Shown here in pieces: positions 20,944 to 32,225 of a DNA stretch of 64,000 nt. Each line of letters begins with the position of its first letter. The first letter of the stretch is position 1. The position numbers and the translations under genes were made by a program. The stretch comes from Cellulomonas fimi (GTDB lineage Bacteria > Actinomycetota > Actinomycetes > Actinomycetales > Cellulomonadaceae): assembly GCF_028583725.1 (NCBI RefSeq), contig NZ_CP110680.1, positions 1 through 64,000 of the forward strand. Direction: 5' to 3'. Under the pieces are notes generated by a model. The model made no database searches, was not told where the DNA came from, and saw nothing but the letters and a program-made list of their open reading frames with translations.

Positions 20944-21866
20944 TGACACCTGTCATCGCCGCCCGTGGCCTCACCAAGACCTTCGGCGACCTCACCGCCG
21001 TCGCCGGCATCGACTTCGAGGTCGCGTCGGGCGAGTCCTTCGGGCTCCTCGGCCCGAACGGCGCGGGCAAGTCGACGACGATGCGGATGGTCGGCGCCGT
21101 GTCGACGCGGTCCGGCGGCGACCTGCACGTCCTCGACCTCGACCCCGACACGCACGGTCCGGAGATCCGGTCGCAGCTCGGCGTCGTCCCGCAGGAGGAC
21201 AACCTCGACACCGAGCTGACCGTCCGCGACAACCTGCTCGTCTACGGCCGGTACTTCGGGCTCCCCCGCCGCGTGTGCGCGCAGCGCGCCGACGAGCTGC
21301 TGGAGTTCGCGCAGCTCACCGAGAAGGCGAAGGTCAAGACCGACAACCTGTCGGGCGGCATGAAGCGGCGCCTCACGATCGCCCGCGCGCTCATCAACGA
21401 GCCGCGCATCCTCATGCTCGACGAGCCGACCACGGGCCTCGACCCGCAGGCCCGGCACGTGCTGTGGGACCGGCTGTTCCGGCTCAAGGAGCGCGGCACG
21501 ACGCTCGTCGTCACGACGCACTACATGGACGAGGCCGAGCAGCTGTGCGACCGGCTGGTCGTCGTCGACCACGGGCGGATCATGGCGGAGGGCAGCCCGG
21601 CCGACCTGATCCGGCAGTACTCGACGCGTGAGGTCGTCGAGCTGCGGTTCGGGTCGAGCCGCAACGCCGAGGCCGCCGAGCGCATGGACGGCGTCACGGA
21701 GCGCATCGAGGTGCTGCCCGACCGTGTGCTGCTCTACGCCGACGACGGCGAGGCGGTCGTCGAGAAGGTGCTCGCCCTCGGCCTCGAGCCCACGACGAGC
21801 CTGGTCCGCCGGTCCAGCCTGGAGGACGTGTTCCTCCGCCTCACCGGGCGGAGCCTGATCGAATGA
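20943..21866 (+). CDS. ABC transporter ATP-binding protein (ABC-2 type)
   Basis: This 307-residue ATPase powers an ABC-2 exporter formed with the two downstream permeases. Walker A GPNGAGKS (about residue 42), Q-loop VVPQEDN, signature LSGGMKRR, Walker B ILMLDEPTTGLD and H-loop TTHYMDEAEQL are complete. A C-terminal region after about 220 resembles the DrrA/NodI regulatory extension. GTG at 20943 is the start that opens directly into the nucleotide-binding fold. It overlaps the next gene by 4 nt. The exported substrate is unknown; drug or polysaccharide-like exporters share this architecture. Confidence 0.92.
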   Translation: MTPVIAARGLTKTFGDLTAVAGIDFEVASGESFGLLGPNGAGKSTTMRMVGAVSTRSGGDLHVLDLDPDTHGPEIRSQLGVVPQEDNLDTELTVRDNLLVYGRYFGLPRRVCAQRADELLEFAQLTEKAKVKTDNLSGGMKRRLTIARALINEPRILMLDEPTTGLDPQARHVLWDRLFRLKERGTTLVVTTHYMDEAEQLCDRLVVVDHGRIMAEGSPADLIRQYSTREVVELRFGSSRNAEAAERMDGVTERIEVLPDRVLLYADDGEAVVEKVLALGLEPTTSLVRRSSLEDVFLRLTGRSLIE

Positions 21867-22711
21867 CGACGACGAGCACCCCGACGCCCGCCGCGCAGCG
21901 CGCGCTCGCCGCCGGCGCCCTGCCCCGCCGGTTCGGCTGGTGGTACGTCGCCGAGGCGCAGCTGCGCAGCATGAAGGCGTACGGCTGGACGATCGTGGCG
22001 AGCGGCGTCGGGCAGCCGCTGCTCTACCTGCTCGGCATCGGGCTCGGCCTGGCCGCGTTCCTCGACGTGTCCGTCGCCGAGGGGCCCGCCGGTCCGATCG
22101 ACTACGTGACGTTCGTGGCGCCCGCGCTGCTGGTCACCGCCGCGGTGGGTGTCGCGATGGACGAGTTCACCTACGCCGTGATGTCGGGGTTCAAGTGGCG
22201 GCGCCTGTACTACGCGCCCAACGCGTCGCCGGTGTCGCCGCCGCAGCTCGCGACGGGCGTCGTCGTGGCGTGCGTCGGACGGATGCTGTTCACCGTCGTC
22301 GTGTACTACGCGCTCATGGTCGCGTTCGGTGCGGTCGGCGACCCGCTGTCCGGCCTGGCGATCCCGCTCGTCGGCATCCTCGGCGGCCTCGCATTCGGTC
22401 TGCCCGTGATGGCGTACTCGGCGTCGATCGAGGACGACCGCGGGCAGTTCGCGCTCATCCAGCGGTTCGTCTTCACGCCGATGTTCCTGTTCTCCGGCAC
22501 GTTCTACCCGCTCGACTCCGTCCCGCTCGCGTTCCAGTGGATCGGGTGGATCTCGCCCGTCTGGCACGCGTCCGAGATCGGGCGGTCGCTCAGCTACGGG
22601 TCCGCGCCGGGTGCCTGGCCGGTCGGCGTGCACCTGGCCGTCCTGCTGGTCATGGCCGGGATCGGCGGGCTCGTCGCGGGCCGGATCTTCACCCGGAGGC
22701 TGCGCGGATGA
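21863..22711 (+). CDS. ABC-2 type permease (first)
   Basis: A 282-residue integral membrane protein with about six hydrophobic segments and the ABC-2 transporter pattern, including FSGTFYPLDSVPLAFQWIGWISPVWHASEI near the C-terminus. It starts in a 4-nt ATGA overlap with the ATPase and ends in a 4-nt overlap with the second permease, so the three are translationally coupled. It probably forms a heterodimeric channel with the next gene product. Confidence 0.9.
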   Translation: MTTTSTPTPAAQRALAAGALPRRFGWWYVAEAQLRSMKAYGWTIVASGVGQPLLYLLGIGLGLAAFLDVSVAEGPAGPIDYVTFVAPALLVTAAVGVAMDEFTYAVMSGFKWRRLYYAPNASPVSPPQLATGVVVACVGRMLFTVVVYYALMVAFGAVGDPLSGLAIPLVGILGGLAFGLPVMAYSASIEDDRGQFALIQRFVFTPMFLFSGTFYPLDSVPLAFQWIGWISPVWHASEIGRSLSYGSAPGAWPVGVHLAVLLVMAGIGGLVAGRIFTRRLRG

Positions 22712-23544
22712 CGACGACCACCGCCACGACCCGCACCCCGCCCCGCCGGCGGTCGCGCGGCGGCGTCCGGGCGCTGTACGCCGGCAACGCGAGCGCCGTC
22801 GTCGAGCGCGGCCTGCGCGCGACCCGGTCGGGCAACTGGGTCATCGTGCTGTCCGGGTTCTTCGAGCCCGTGTTCTACCTGCTCGCGATGGGGTACGGGC
22901 TCGGCACGTTCGTCGGCGACGTCACGATGGCGTCCGGCGAGACGATCTCGTACGCCGCGTTCGTCGCGCCCGCGCTGCTCGCGGTGTCCGCGATGAACGG
23001 TGCCGTGTACGACTCCACGTGGAACGTCTTCTTCAAGATGCACTTCGGCAAGATCTACGACGCGATGCTCGCGACGTCGATCGGGCCGCTCGACGTGGCG
23101 CTCGGCGAGATCTCGTACGCGCTGCTGCGCGGCGGCGTCTACGCGCTCGGGTTCCTGTCGGTCATGCAGGTCATGGGCCTCAACCTCGCCTGGACCGCGT
23201 TCCTGTCGCTGCCCGCGCTGCTGCTCATCGCGTTCGGGTTCGCGTCCGTCGGGATGGCCGTCACGAGCTACATGAAGACCTTCCAGCAGATGGACTGGAT
23301 CAACTTCGTGATGCTGCCGATGTTCCTGTTCTCGGCGACGTTCTACCCGCTGTCGATCTACCCCGAGGCCGTGCAGTGGTTCATCAAGGCGCTGCCGCTG
23401 TGGCACGGCGTCGAGCTGGTCCGCGGCCTCACGACCGGCGAGCTCTCCCCCGCGATGTGGGGCCACGTCGCGTACTTCATCGGCATGGTCGTCCTGGGCG
23501 TCGCATTCACGACGACCCGCCTGCGGGCCCTCTTCCTCGACTGA
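22708..23544 (+). CDS. ABC-2 type permease (second)
   Basis: A 278-residue paralogue of the preceding permease: the same six-segment layout, with FSATFYPLSIYPEAVQWFIKALPLWHGVELVRG in the same position as the FSGTFYPL motif of its neighbour. The paralogy suggests duplication and a heterodimeric transporter. It is the last gene of the operon and ends 39 nt before a strong hairpin terminator. Confidence 0.9.
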   Translation: MTTTTATTRTPPRRRSRGGVRALYAGNASAVVERGLRATRSGNWVIVLSGFFEPVFYLLAMGYGLGTFVGDVTMASGETISYAAFVAPALLAVSAMNGAVYDSTWNVFFKMHFGKIYDAMLATSIGPLDVALGEISYALLRGGVYALGFLSVMQVMGLNLAWTAFLSLPALLLIAFGFASVGMAVTSYMKTFQQMDWINFVMLPMFLFSATFYPLSIYPEAVQWFIKALPLWHGVELVRGLTTGELSPAMWGHVAYFIGMVVLGVAFTTTRLRALFLD

Positions 23545-23583
23545 CCGGACCCGTCGGTCCCAGGTCCGACCCCGCCACGACGA

Positions 23584-23618
23584 ACGGGCCCGGTGCACAC
23601 GAGGTGCACCGGGCCCGT
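23584..23618. terminator. Strong bidirectional terminator
   Basis: A 15-bp perfect stem: ACGGGCCCGGTGCAC at 23584-23598 and its complement at 23604-23618, loop acgag. It lies between the converging ABC operon and cellulase gene and can serve both. Confidence 0.85.
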
Positions 23619-23649
23619 CGACCGTGGCGGTCGCCCTGAGGTCAGCGGG

Positions 23650-26954
<3,305 letters not shown>

Positions 26955-27062
26955 ACCGCCGACCTGCCACGACGCCTGTCCCCGGCAGCACCACGCCCCC
27001 CGGGCTCGAGGCCGGCGGAGGGCGTGGGAGCTGCTGACCCGGCGCGCGTGCCGGGCGGTCGG

Positions 27063-28031
27063 TCAGGCCGAGGGCGTGCCCTTCGTGTCGTCGGTCGTCG
27101 GGTTCACGACCGGGTCCGGGGTCGCCTCCGTGGACCCGGCGTCGACCGTCTTCGGCGCGGTGCGACGGACCCGCTTCGCGGCCTCCGTCGCCCCGTCCTT
27201 CGCCTCCGCGACCTTCTCCGTGAGGTCCTCGCGCGCCTCGGCGACCTTCTCGGCAGCCTTCCGGGTCGCGTCACGACCCTTCGCGACGGCCGCACCCGCG
27301 GCCTCCCCCACGGCGTCCGCCGCGTCACCCACGGCGTCCGTGAGGTCGTGACGGGCCTCCTGCGCACGGGACCGGAAGTCGTGCGACGACGTGCCGAGCG
27401 AGTCGGACGGCTCCCACGGCTCGGCCCACGGGTCGACCTGCGACCGCGACCGGCTCCACGCGACGGCGGCGGCACCCACCGCCGCCACGCCCGCGACGAT
27501 CCAGAAGACCTTCGCGCCCGTGTGCTTGCGCTCCCTCTCCGCCGCCGCGGCGGCAGCGGCAGCCGCGGCCGCGGCCTTGGCGGCACGCTTCGCGGCCCGC
27601 TTGCTCGTGTCGGACGAGACGTCCGCGGCCTTCTCGACGGCGGCGCCGGCCTTGACGGCGGCCTCGTTCATCGCGGCCACCAGGCGCGGCAGCAGGTCGT
27701 CGACGAGCTTGTCGTGCGCGGTGTCGATCGCGGGCGACGCCTTCGCGGCGGCCTGCTCGACCTTCGGCGCCGCGGCGATGACGCTCTCCTTGTACGCGTG
27801 CTCGACGCGCGGCAGGAGCCACTCGACGAACGCCTCGACGCGCGGCGTCGTCCACTCCTTGGCGTGCACCGCGGCGTCCGACGCCTTCGACGCCGCCTCC
27901 TTCGCACCGACGGCCGCGGCGATCTTGGCCTGCGCCGCCTTGTCGGCGAGCGTCGCGCCGAGCTCGGCGGCCTGCTCCTTCAACTGCTCCGTGTCCACGT
28001 CGATCGTCGTGCGGCTCTTGCTGAAGCCCAT
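27063..28031 (-). CDS. Alanine-rich single-pass membrane protein
   Basis: This 322-residue protein is dominated by amphipathic Ala/Lys/Glu helices of apolipoprotein or LEA-like character. A long alanine run (about residues 165-180) is followed by one membrane segment KVFWIVAGVAAVGAAAVAW (about 190-210). The C-terminal half again has coiled, charged helices (AEKVAEAREDLTEKVAEAKDG). The ATG at 28031, MGFSKSRTT, is chosen as the first start opening into the helical region. Similar low-complexity proteins are common in actinobacteria. No function can be assigned. Confidence 0.7.
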   Translation of the reverse strand: MGFSKSRTTIDVDTEQLKEQAAELGATLADKAAQAKIAAAVGAKEAASKASDAAVHAKEWTTPRVEAFVEWLLPRVEHAYKESVIAAAPKVEQAAAKASPAIDTAHDKLVDDLLPRLVAAMNEAAVKAGAAVEKAADVSSDTSKRAAKRAAKAAAAAAAAAAAAERERKHTGAKVFWIVAGVAAVGAAAVAWSRSRSQVDPWAEPWEPSDSLGTSSHDFRSRAQEARHDLTDAVGDAADAVGEAAGAAVAKGRDATRKAAEKVAEAREDLTEKVAEAKDGATEAAKRVRRTAPKTVDAGSTEATPDPVVNPTTDDTKGTPSA

Positions 28032-28198
28032 CGTCAACTCCCGGCTGCTGTGCGGGCGGGTGGGGCATGACCCATCCGCGCTGGTCGGCGGCACTGGTGT
28101 CCCACTCTGCCACCGGACCTGCTGAGATGCAGTCCGGCAGCGCGATCGAGCACCCGTCCGCCGCTCGCACCGTCGGCGCTGCGTGCGAGACTGTCGGC

Positions 28199-28738
28199 AT
28201 GTTCGCGACCCTGCACACGTCCGCCGGTGACATCCGGATCGAGCTGTTCCCGAACCACGCGCCGCGCACCGTCGAGAACTTCGTCGGGCTGGCGACGGGC
28301 TCCAAGCCGTGGACCGACCCCGCGACCGGTGAGCAGCGCACCGACGCGCTGTACTCGAACCTCGTGTTCCACCGCGTGATCGACGGCTTCATGATCCAGG
28401 GCGGCGACCCGCTCGGCACGGGTCGCGGCGGCCCGGGCTACACGTTCGACGACGAGATCCACCCCGAGCTCGCGTTCTCCGAGCCCTACCTGCTCGCGAT
28501 GGCGAACGCCGGCAAGCGCATGGACCCGACGACCGGCAAGGTCGGCGGCACGAACGGCTCGCAGTTCTTCATCTCGGTCGCGCCGACGACGTGGCTCAAC
28601 GGCAAGCACACGATCTTCGGCAAGGTCGCCGACGACGCGAGCCGCGCGGTGGTCGACGCGATCGCCACGACGCCGACGCGCCCCGGCGACCGTCCGGTCC
28701 AGGACATCGTCCTGCAGTCGGTCTCGATCGAGGACTGA
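28199..28738 (+). CDS. ppiA: Peptidyl-prolyl cis-trans isomerase, cyclophilin type
   Basis: This 179-residue cyclophilin accelerates proline isomerisation during protein folding. The core segments FHRVIDGFMIQGGDP, GTGRGGPGYTFDDE, LLAMANAG, NGSQFFISV and HTIFGKV are all present. No signal peptide is seen, so it is probably cytoplasmic. The ATG at 28199 gives the normal N-terminus MFATLHTSAGDI; a longer in-frame start at 28067 would add an unrelated stretch. It is followed closely by a rhomboid protease gene, as in most actinobacteria near the origin. Confidence 0.93.
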   Translation: MFATLHTSAGDIRIELFPNHAPRTVENFVGLATGSKPWTDPATGEQRTDALYSNLVFHRVIDGFMIQGGDPLGTGRGGPGYTFDDEIHPELAFSEPYLLAMANAGKRMDPTTGKVGGTNGSQFFISVAPTTWLNGKHTIFGKVADDASRAVVDAIATTPTRPGDRPVQDIVLQSVSIED

Positions 28739-28811
28739 GCGGGTCCCCATCACCGAGAACCCCACGCCCGACGCGGCCGCACCGCCGGTCTGCCCGCGGC
28801 ACCCCGACCGG

Positions 28812-29633
28812 GTGTCGTACGTGCGCTGCCAGCGGTGCGGCCGTCCGGTGTGCCCGGACTGCCAGCGCCAGGCCGCCGTCGGTGTGCAGTGCGTGGACTG
28901 CGTGGCGGAGGCGGCGCGTGGTGCGCGGCCGGTCCGGACCGCGCTCGGCGGGCGTCGGCGCGAGGGCCGGCCCGTCGTCACCTTCACGATCATCGGCCTG
29001 TGCGTCGTGAGCTTCGTGCTCCAGCAGGTCGTCCCCGGGTGGACCACCCGGTGGCTGTTCGTCCCGGTGCTGCCCGACGCGTTCGGGCTGCCGGTCGCGA
29101 CGCTCGCCGCGGAGCCCTGGCGGTTCCTCACGGCGGCGTTCCTGCACTCTCCCGGCGGCGTCGTGCACCTCGCCGTCAACATGCTCGCCCTGTGGATGAT
29201 CGGCCCGTACCTCGAGCAGGCGCTCGGTCGGGCGCGGTTCGTGACGCTGTACCTGCTCAGCGCCCTCGGCGGGTCCGTCGCCGTGGTGCTCCTCGCGGAC
29301 GCGCTCGACGCGTGGGGCGTCGGCGTCCTCGGTGCGTCGGGGGCGATCTTCGGCCTGTTCGGCGCGGTGCTCGTCGTCATGCGGCGGCTCGGCGGTGACG
29401 TGCGCGGGATCCTCGTCGTCATCGGCCTCAACGTCGTCGTCGGGTTCGTCGTGTCGGGCATCTCGTGGCCCGCGCACCTGGGCGGCCTGTTCACCGGCCT
29501 GGCCCTCGGAGCGGCCTACGCCTACGCCCCCGCCGAGCGGCGCCGTCAGGTGGCGGTGCTGGCGCCCGCGGTCGTCGTCGCGGTGCTGGTCGGAGCCGCG
29601 TGGCTCGCGTACTCCGCGGTCGGGCTCGTCTAG
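28812..29633 (+). CDS. Rhomboid family intramembrane serine protease
   Basis: A rhomboid protease with an N-terminal zinc-ribbon-like region. The catalytic Ser is in LGASGAIFG and the partner His in WPAHLGGLFTG, with about six or seven membrane segments. From GTG at 28812 it has 273 residues, but the conserved zinc-binding text continues upstream in frame (VCPRHPDRVSYVRCQRCGRP). No ATG, GTG or TTG is available there; ATC at 28749 is a possible rare start that would restore a complete C-x2-H...C-x2-C ribbon. The GTG is therefore a conservative choice. Substrate is unknown. Confidence 0.9.
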   Translation: MSYVRCQRCGRPVCPDCQRQAAVGVQCVDCVAEAARGARPVRTALGGRRREGRPVVTFTIIGLCVVSFVLQQVVPGWTTRWLFVPVLPDAFGLPVATLAAEPWRFLTAAFLHSPGGVVHLAVNMLALWMIGPYLEQALGRARFVTLYLLSALGGSVAVVLLADALDAWGVGVLGASGAIFGLFGAVLVVMRRLGGDVRGILVVIGLNVVVGFVVSGISWPAHLGGLFTGLALGAAYAYAPAERRRQVAVLAPAVVVAVLVGAAWLAYSAVGLV

Positions 29634-29897
29634 CTCGTCCCCAGGTGGCGTGCGTCACCCGTGCACGACGGACCGTCTGTCCACAGCCTGTTGACCTGCG
29701 CAAACACCGTCTCTGTCCCCAGCGGTGCACAACCATGTGGATAACTACACGGCTGTAGTTCCACAGCTGTGAGCAACCTTGGGGACGGGGGCGGAAGGCC
29801 CGGATCGTTCGTCACGACGGCTCCTGCGCACCGTACGGCAGGGGTCTGACACGTCCGCGCCGGGCCGGGGCAACACGTGCCGTCCCCGGGAACGACG
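29634..29897. promoter_or_regulatory. Intergenic region with a DnaA box
   Basis: Between the convergent rhomboid and crgA genes, TGTGGATAA at 29736-29744 is a perfect DnaA box in reverse orientation. Close variants lie nearby (ctgtccacag around 29678 and ttccacagctgtg around 29759). With no gene present, this resembles a small DnaA-binding cluster 28 kb from oriC. Function is inferred only from the motif. Confidence 0.5.
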
Positions 29898-29933
29898 ACG
29901 GCGGGGCGGGTCGTCGTCGACCCACCCCGCCGT
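29898..29933. terminator. Terminator downstream of crgA
   Basis: A 16-bp stem with one mismatch: acggcggggcgggtcg at 29898-29913 and cgacccaccccgccgt at 29918-29933, loop tcgt. It lies 14 bp beyond the crgA stop on the minus strand and faces the rhomboid gene from the other side. Confidence 0.75.
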
Positions 29934-29947
29934 CCACCGGCGCGACG

Positions 29948-30196
29948 TCAGCGCCAGCGCGTCGTCATCCCGAAGCCCGCGATGATGAGGGTGAACCCGA
30001 TCGCCAGGTTCCACTGGCCGATGCCGGGCACCGGGTACCTCGAACCCGTCAGGTACGTGACCACGATCCACGCGAGCCCGATGAGCATCAGCCCGAGCAT
30101 GACGGGCACGAACCACGGCGGGTTGGGCTTGGGGCCGGCCGACTTCTCGGGCGGCGGGATGTACGCGGCCTTCTTGCGCGACCTCGACTCAGGCAC
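29948..30196 (-). CDS. crgA: Cell division protein CrgA
   Basis: CrgA is a small actinobacterial membrane protein that coordinates FtsZ-ring assembly and septal peptidoglycan synthesis by contacting FtsZ, FtsQ, FtsI and others. The 82-residue product has the family layout: a basic N-terminus (MPESRSRKKAAYIPPPE), PNPPWFVPVMLGLMLIGLAW as the first membrane segment, a YP(V)PGIGQWNL link and a second membrane segment ending in RWR. It is divergent from the DUF881-sortase operon across a GTCAC-rich promoter region. Confidence 0.95.
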   Translation of the reverse strand: MPESRSRKKAAYIPPPEKSAGPKPNPPWFVPVMLGLMLIGLAWIVVTYLTGSRYPVPGIGQWNLAIGFTLIIAGFGMTTRWR

Positions 30197-30223
30197 GTCC
30201 GGGCTCCTGTCCAGCAGCGGTAC

Positions 30224-30325
30224 GTGACGCGGGGCGTCACGCGAACGGACGGTGACGGGGTGTCACCGTGCGACAACGATGTGGCGTGGACGTCACGCAC
30301 CGTCACGGGCGCCACGCAACGTGAC
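30224..30325. promoter_or_regulatory. GTCAC-motif cluster between crgA and the DUF881 operon
   Basis: Seven GTCAC/GTGAC pentamers lie at 30224, 30236, 30252, 30262, 30292, 30302 and 30321. They include two short palindromes (30224-30240 and 30251-30267) and a direct pair with 10-bp period (30292 and 30302). The divergent promoter position and the repeated GTCAC resemble MtrA-type response-regulator boxes as I recall them; the regulator here is inference. Confidence 0.45.
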
Positions 30326-30374
30326 CTAGCGTAGTGGGCACGAGCCCCACGCCCGACCCCTCGAGAGGACGACA

Positions 30375-31220
30375 GTGACCGAGCACTCGCACCGTGCGCG
30401 GCGCTTCCTCGCGCGTGGCACGCTCTCGGTCGCCGTCGTGCTCGCGCTCTCGGGCGCGCTGTTCGCCGCGAACGCGCGCTTCGCCGAGGCCGCCGAGGGC
30501 GAGCGCCACCCGCAGGACCTCGCGGGCCTCGCCGGTGTGCAGAACGACCGCGTCGCGCGGCTCTCGACCGAGGTCGACGACCTGCGGAACGAGGTGAACA
30601 CGCTCGCCGAGGACAGCAACGCGGACGCCAGCACGCAGCCCGGGTCGCCGAGCGCCGGCTACGTCGTCGAGGGCGGCGCGACGCCCGTCAGCGGGCCCGG
30701 GCTCACGGTGCAGCTCGAGGACGCGCCCGCACGCGAGGGGGTCGACCAGGACCTGCTGCTCGTGCACCAGCAGGACATCCAGAACGTGATGAACGCGCTG
30801 TGGGCCGGGGGCGCGGAGGCGATGACGCTGCAGGGCCAGCGGGTGATCTCCACGAGCGCGTTCTGGTGCGTCGGCAACGTGCTCAAGCTGCACGGTCGCG
30901 TCTACTCGCCGCCGTACGTCATCGAGGCGATCGGCGACCCGTCCGAGCTGCGTGACGGGCTCGCCGCGTCGCCGGCCGTCGGGCTCTACCTGCGCGACGT
31001 CAAGGCGGTCGGCCTCGGCTGGTCCGTCGACGAGTCCGACACGATGGAGATGCCCGCCTACTCCGGTGCGACCGAGCTCGAGTACGCCCGCGTGCCGGAC
31101 GGGGTCGAGATCCTCCCGGGGCTCGAGGAGGCCGAGGAGGCCGCGAAGGACGAGGCCCGTGCGGCCGACCAGTCCCGCAGGCCCACCGGCCCGGTCGGAC
31201 CGGGGAGCCCCGATGAGTGA
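30375..31220 (+). CDS. DUF881 family protein
   Basis: A 281-residue protein with one N-terminal membrane segment (GTLSVAVVLALSGALFAANARF), a short coiled coil (NDRVARLSTEVDDLRNEVNTLAED) and the DUF881 domain (GPGLTVQLEDAP, LLVHQQDIQNVMNALWAGGAEAMTLQGQRV). It is probably anchored with its C-terminus outside. The family sits beside crgA and sortase genes in many actinobacteria, suggesting a cell-envelope or division link, but its role is unknown. GTG at 30375 is the start. It overlaps the sortase gene by 8 nt. Confidence 0.9.
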   Translation: MTEHSHRARRFLARGTLSVAVVLALSGALFAANARFAEAAEGERHPQDLAGLAGVQNDRVARLSTEVDDLRNEVNTLAEDSNADASTQPGSPSAGYVVEGGATPVSGPGLTVQLEDAPAREGVDQDLLLVHQQDIQNVMNALWAGGAEAMTLQGQRVISTSAFWCVGNVLKLHGRVYSPPYVIEAIGDPSELRDGLAASPAVGLYLRDVKAVGLGWSVDESDTMEMPAYSGATELEYARVPDGVEILPGLEEAEEAAKDEARAADQSRRPTGPVGPGSPDE

Positions 31221-32028
31221 CGTCGCGCCCACCGTGACGACCGCGCCCGAGCGGCCGCCCCGGACGCGACGCAGCCGCCGCGCCGACCGACGCGTCTCGC
31301 GCGCCCGGCAGCGCGCGTACACCGCCGTCGGCGTCGTCGGCGAGGTCCTCATCACCCTCGGCGTGCTCCTGTTCGCGTTCCTCGCCTGGCAGCTGTGGTG
31401 GACGGACGTCGAGGGCAACCGGGCGCAGGCCGAGATCGTGCGCGAGCTCGACTGGGAGGAGGCGCCGGCGCCCGAGCCGAGCGCGACGCAGGCCGGCCCG
31501 GTGGTCGCCGAGCCGCGCCGCGACGAGCCGCCCGTCATGGAGGAGCCGCCGCACGCGACGACGTTCGCGACGATCCAGGTCCCGCGCTGGGTCGGCGAGC
31601 CCGAGCGGCCCGTCAGCCAGGGCACCGACCGCGCGACCGTCCTCGACGTGCTCGGCGTCGGTCACTACGAGGGCACCGCGATGCCCGGCGGCGTCGGGAA
31701 CTTCGCGCTCGCGGGACACCGGACGACGTACGCGAAGCCGTTCAACCGTGTCGAGGAGCTCCAGGTCGGCGACCCGATCGTCGTCCGGACCGCCGACACC
31801 TGGTACGTGTACCGCGTGACGTCGACGCAGGTCGTCAAGCCGTCCCAGGTCGACGTCATCGCGCCCGTGCCGGGCGAGCCGGGTGCGACGCCCACCGAGC
31901 GGTTCATCACGCTCACGACGTGCCACCCGATGTTCTCCGCCCGGGAACGCTTCATCGTGCACGGCACGTTCGACTACTGGGCGCCGGTGACGGACGGGAC
32001 TCCCGCCGAGCTGCTCCCGGGCGCATGA
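31213..32028 (+). CDS. srtE: Class E sortase
   Basis: Sortases cut surface proteins at a sorting signal and join them to the cell wall; class E enzymes usually recognise LAXTG. The 271-residue product has a basic cytoplasmic N-terminus, one membrane segment (VVGEVLITLGVLLFAFLAW), and the catalytic domain with His in NFALAGHRTTY, Cys in LTTCHPMFSARER and the essential Arg in the same stretch. The ATG at 31213 overlaps the preceding gene by 8 nt. No obvious LAXTG substrate gene was seen in the window. Confidence 0.93.
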   Translation: MSDVAPTVTTAPERPPRTRRSRRADRRVSRARQRAYTAVGVVGEVLITLGVLLFAFLAWQLWWTDVEGNRAQAEIVRELDWEEAPAPEPSATQAGPVVAEPRRDEPPVMEEPPHATTFATIQVPRWVGEPERPVSQGTDRATVLDVLGVGHYEGTAMPGGVGNFALAGHRTTYAKPFNRVEELQVGDPIVVRTADTWYVYRVTSTQVVKPSQVDVIAPVPGEPGATPTERFITLTTCHPMFSARERFIVHGTFDYWAPVTDGTPAELLPGA

Positions 32029-32062
32029 TGGGCGCCCGACGATTCCGCGTGACAGGAGACCG

Positions 32063-32224
32063 ATGATGTACGGGTGGCTGTGGCGGCGCCTGCCGGGCCC
32101 GTCCGTGGTCCGGGCGCTGATCCTCGCGGTCGCCGCGTTCCTCGTGCTCGCCGCGTGCTTCCTGTGGGTGTTCCCGGCGGTCGCGCCGTTCATGCCGTTC
32201 AACGAGACCACCGTGGGGGAGTGA
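32063..32224 (+). CDS. Small membrane protein between sortase and pabA
   Basis: A 53-residue protein starting MMYGWLWRRLPG, with one strong hydrophobic segment (ALILAVAAFLVLAACFLWVF) and a polar tail ending TTVGE. Ribosome site gacaggagac precedes the ATG; a second ATG three bases later is equally possible. A small membrane protein at this position is conserved in actinobacteria. Function is unknown. It ends one base before the next gene's GTG. Confidence 0.8.
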   Translation: MMYGWLWRRLPGPSVVRALILAVAAFLVLAACFLWVFPAVAPFMPFNETTVGE

Positions 32225-32225
32225 C

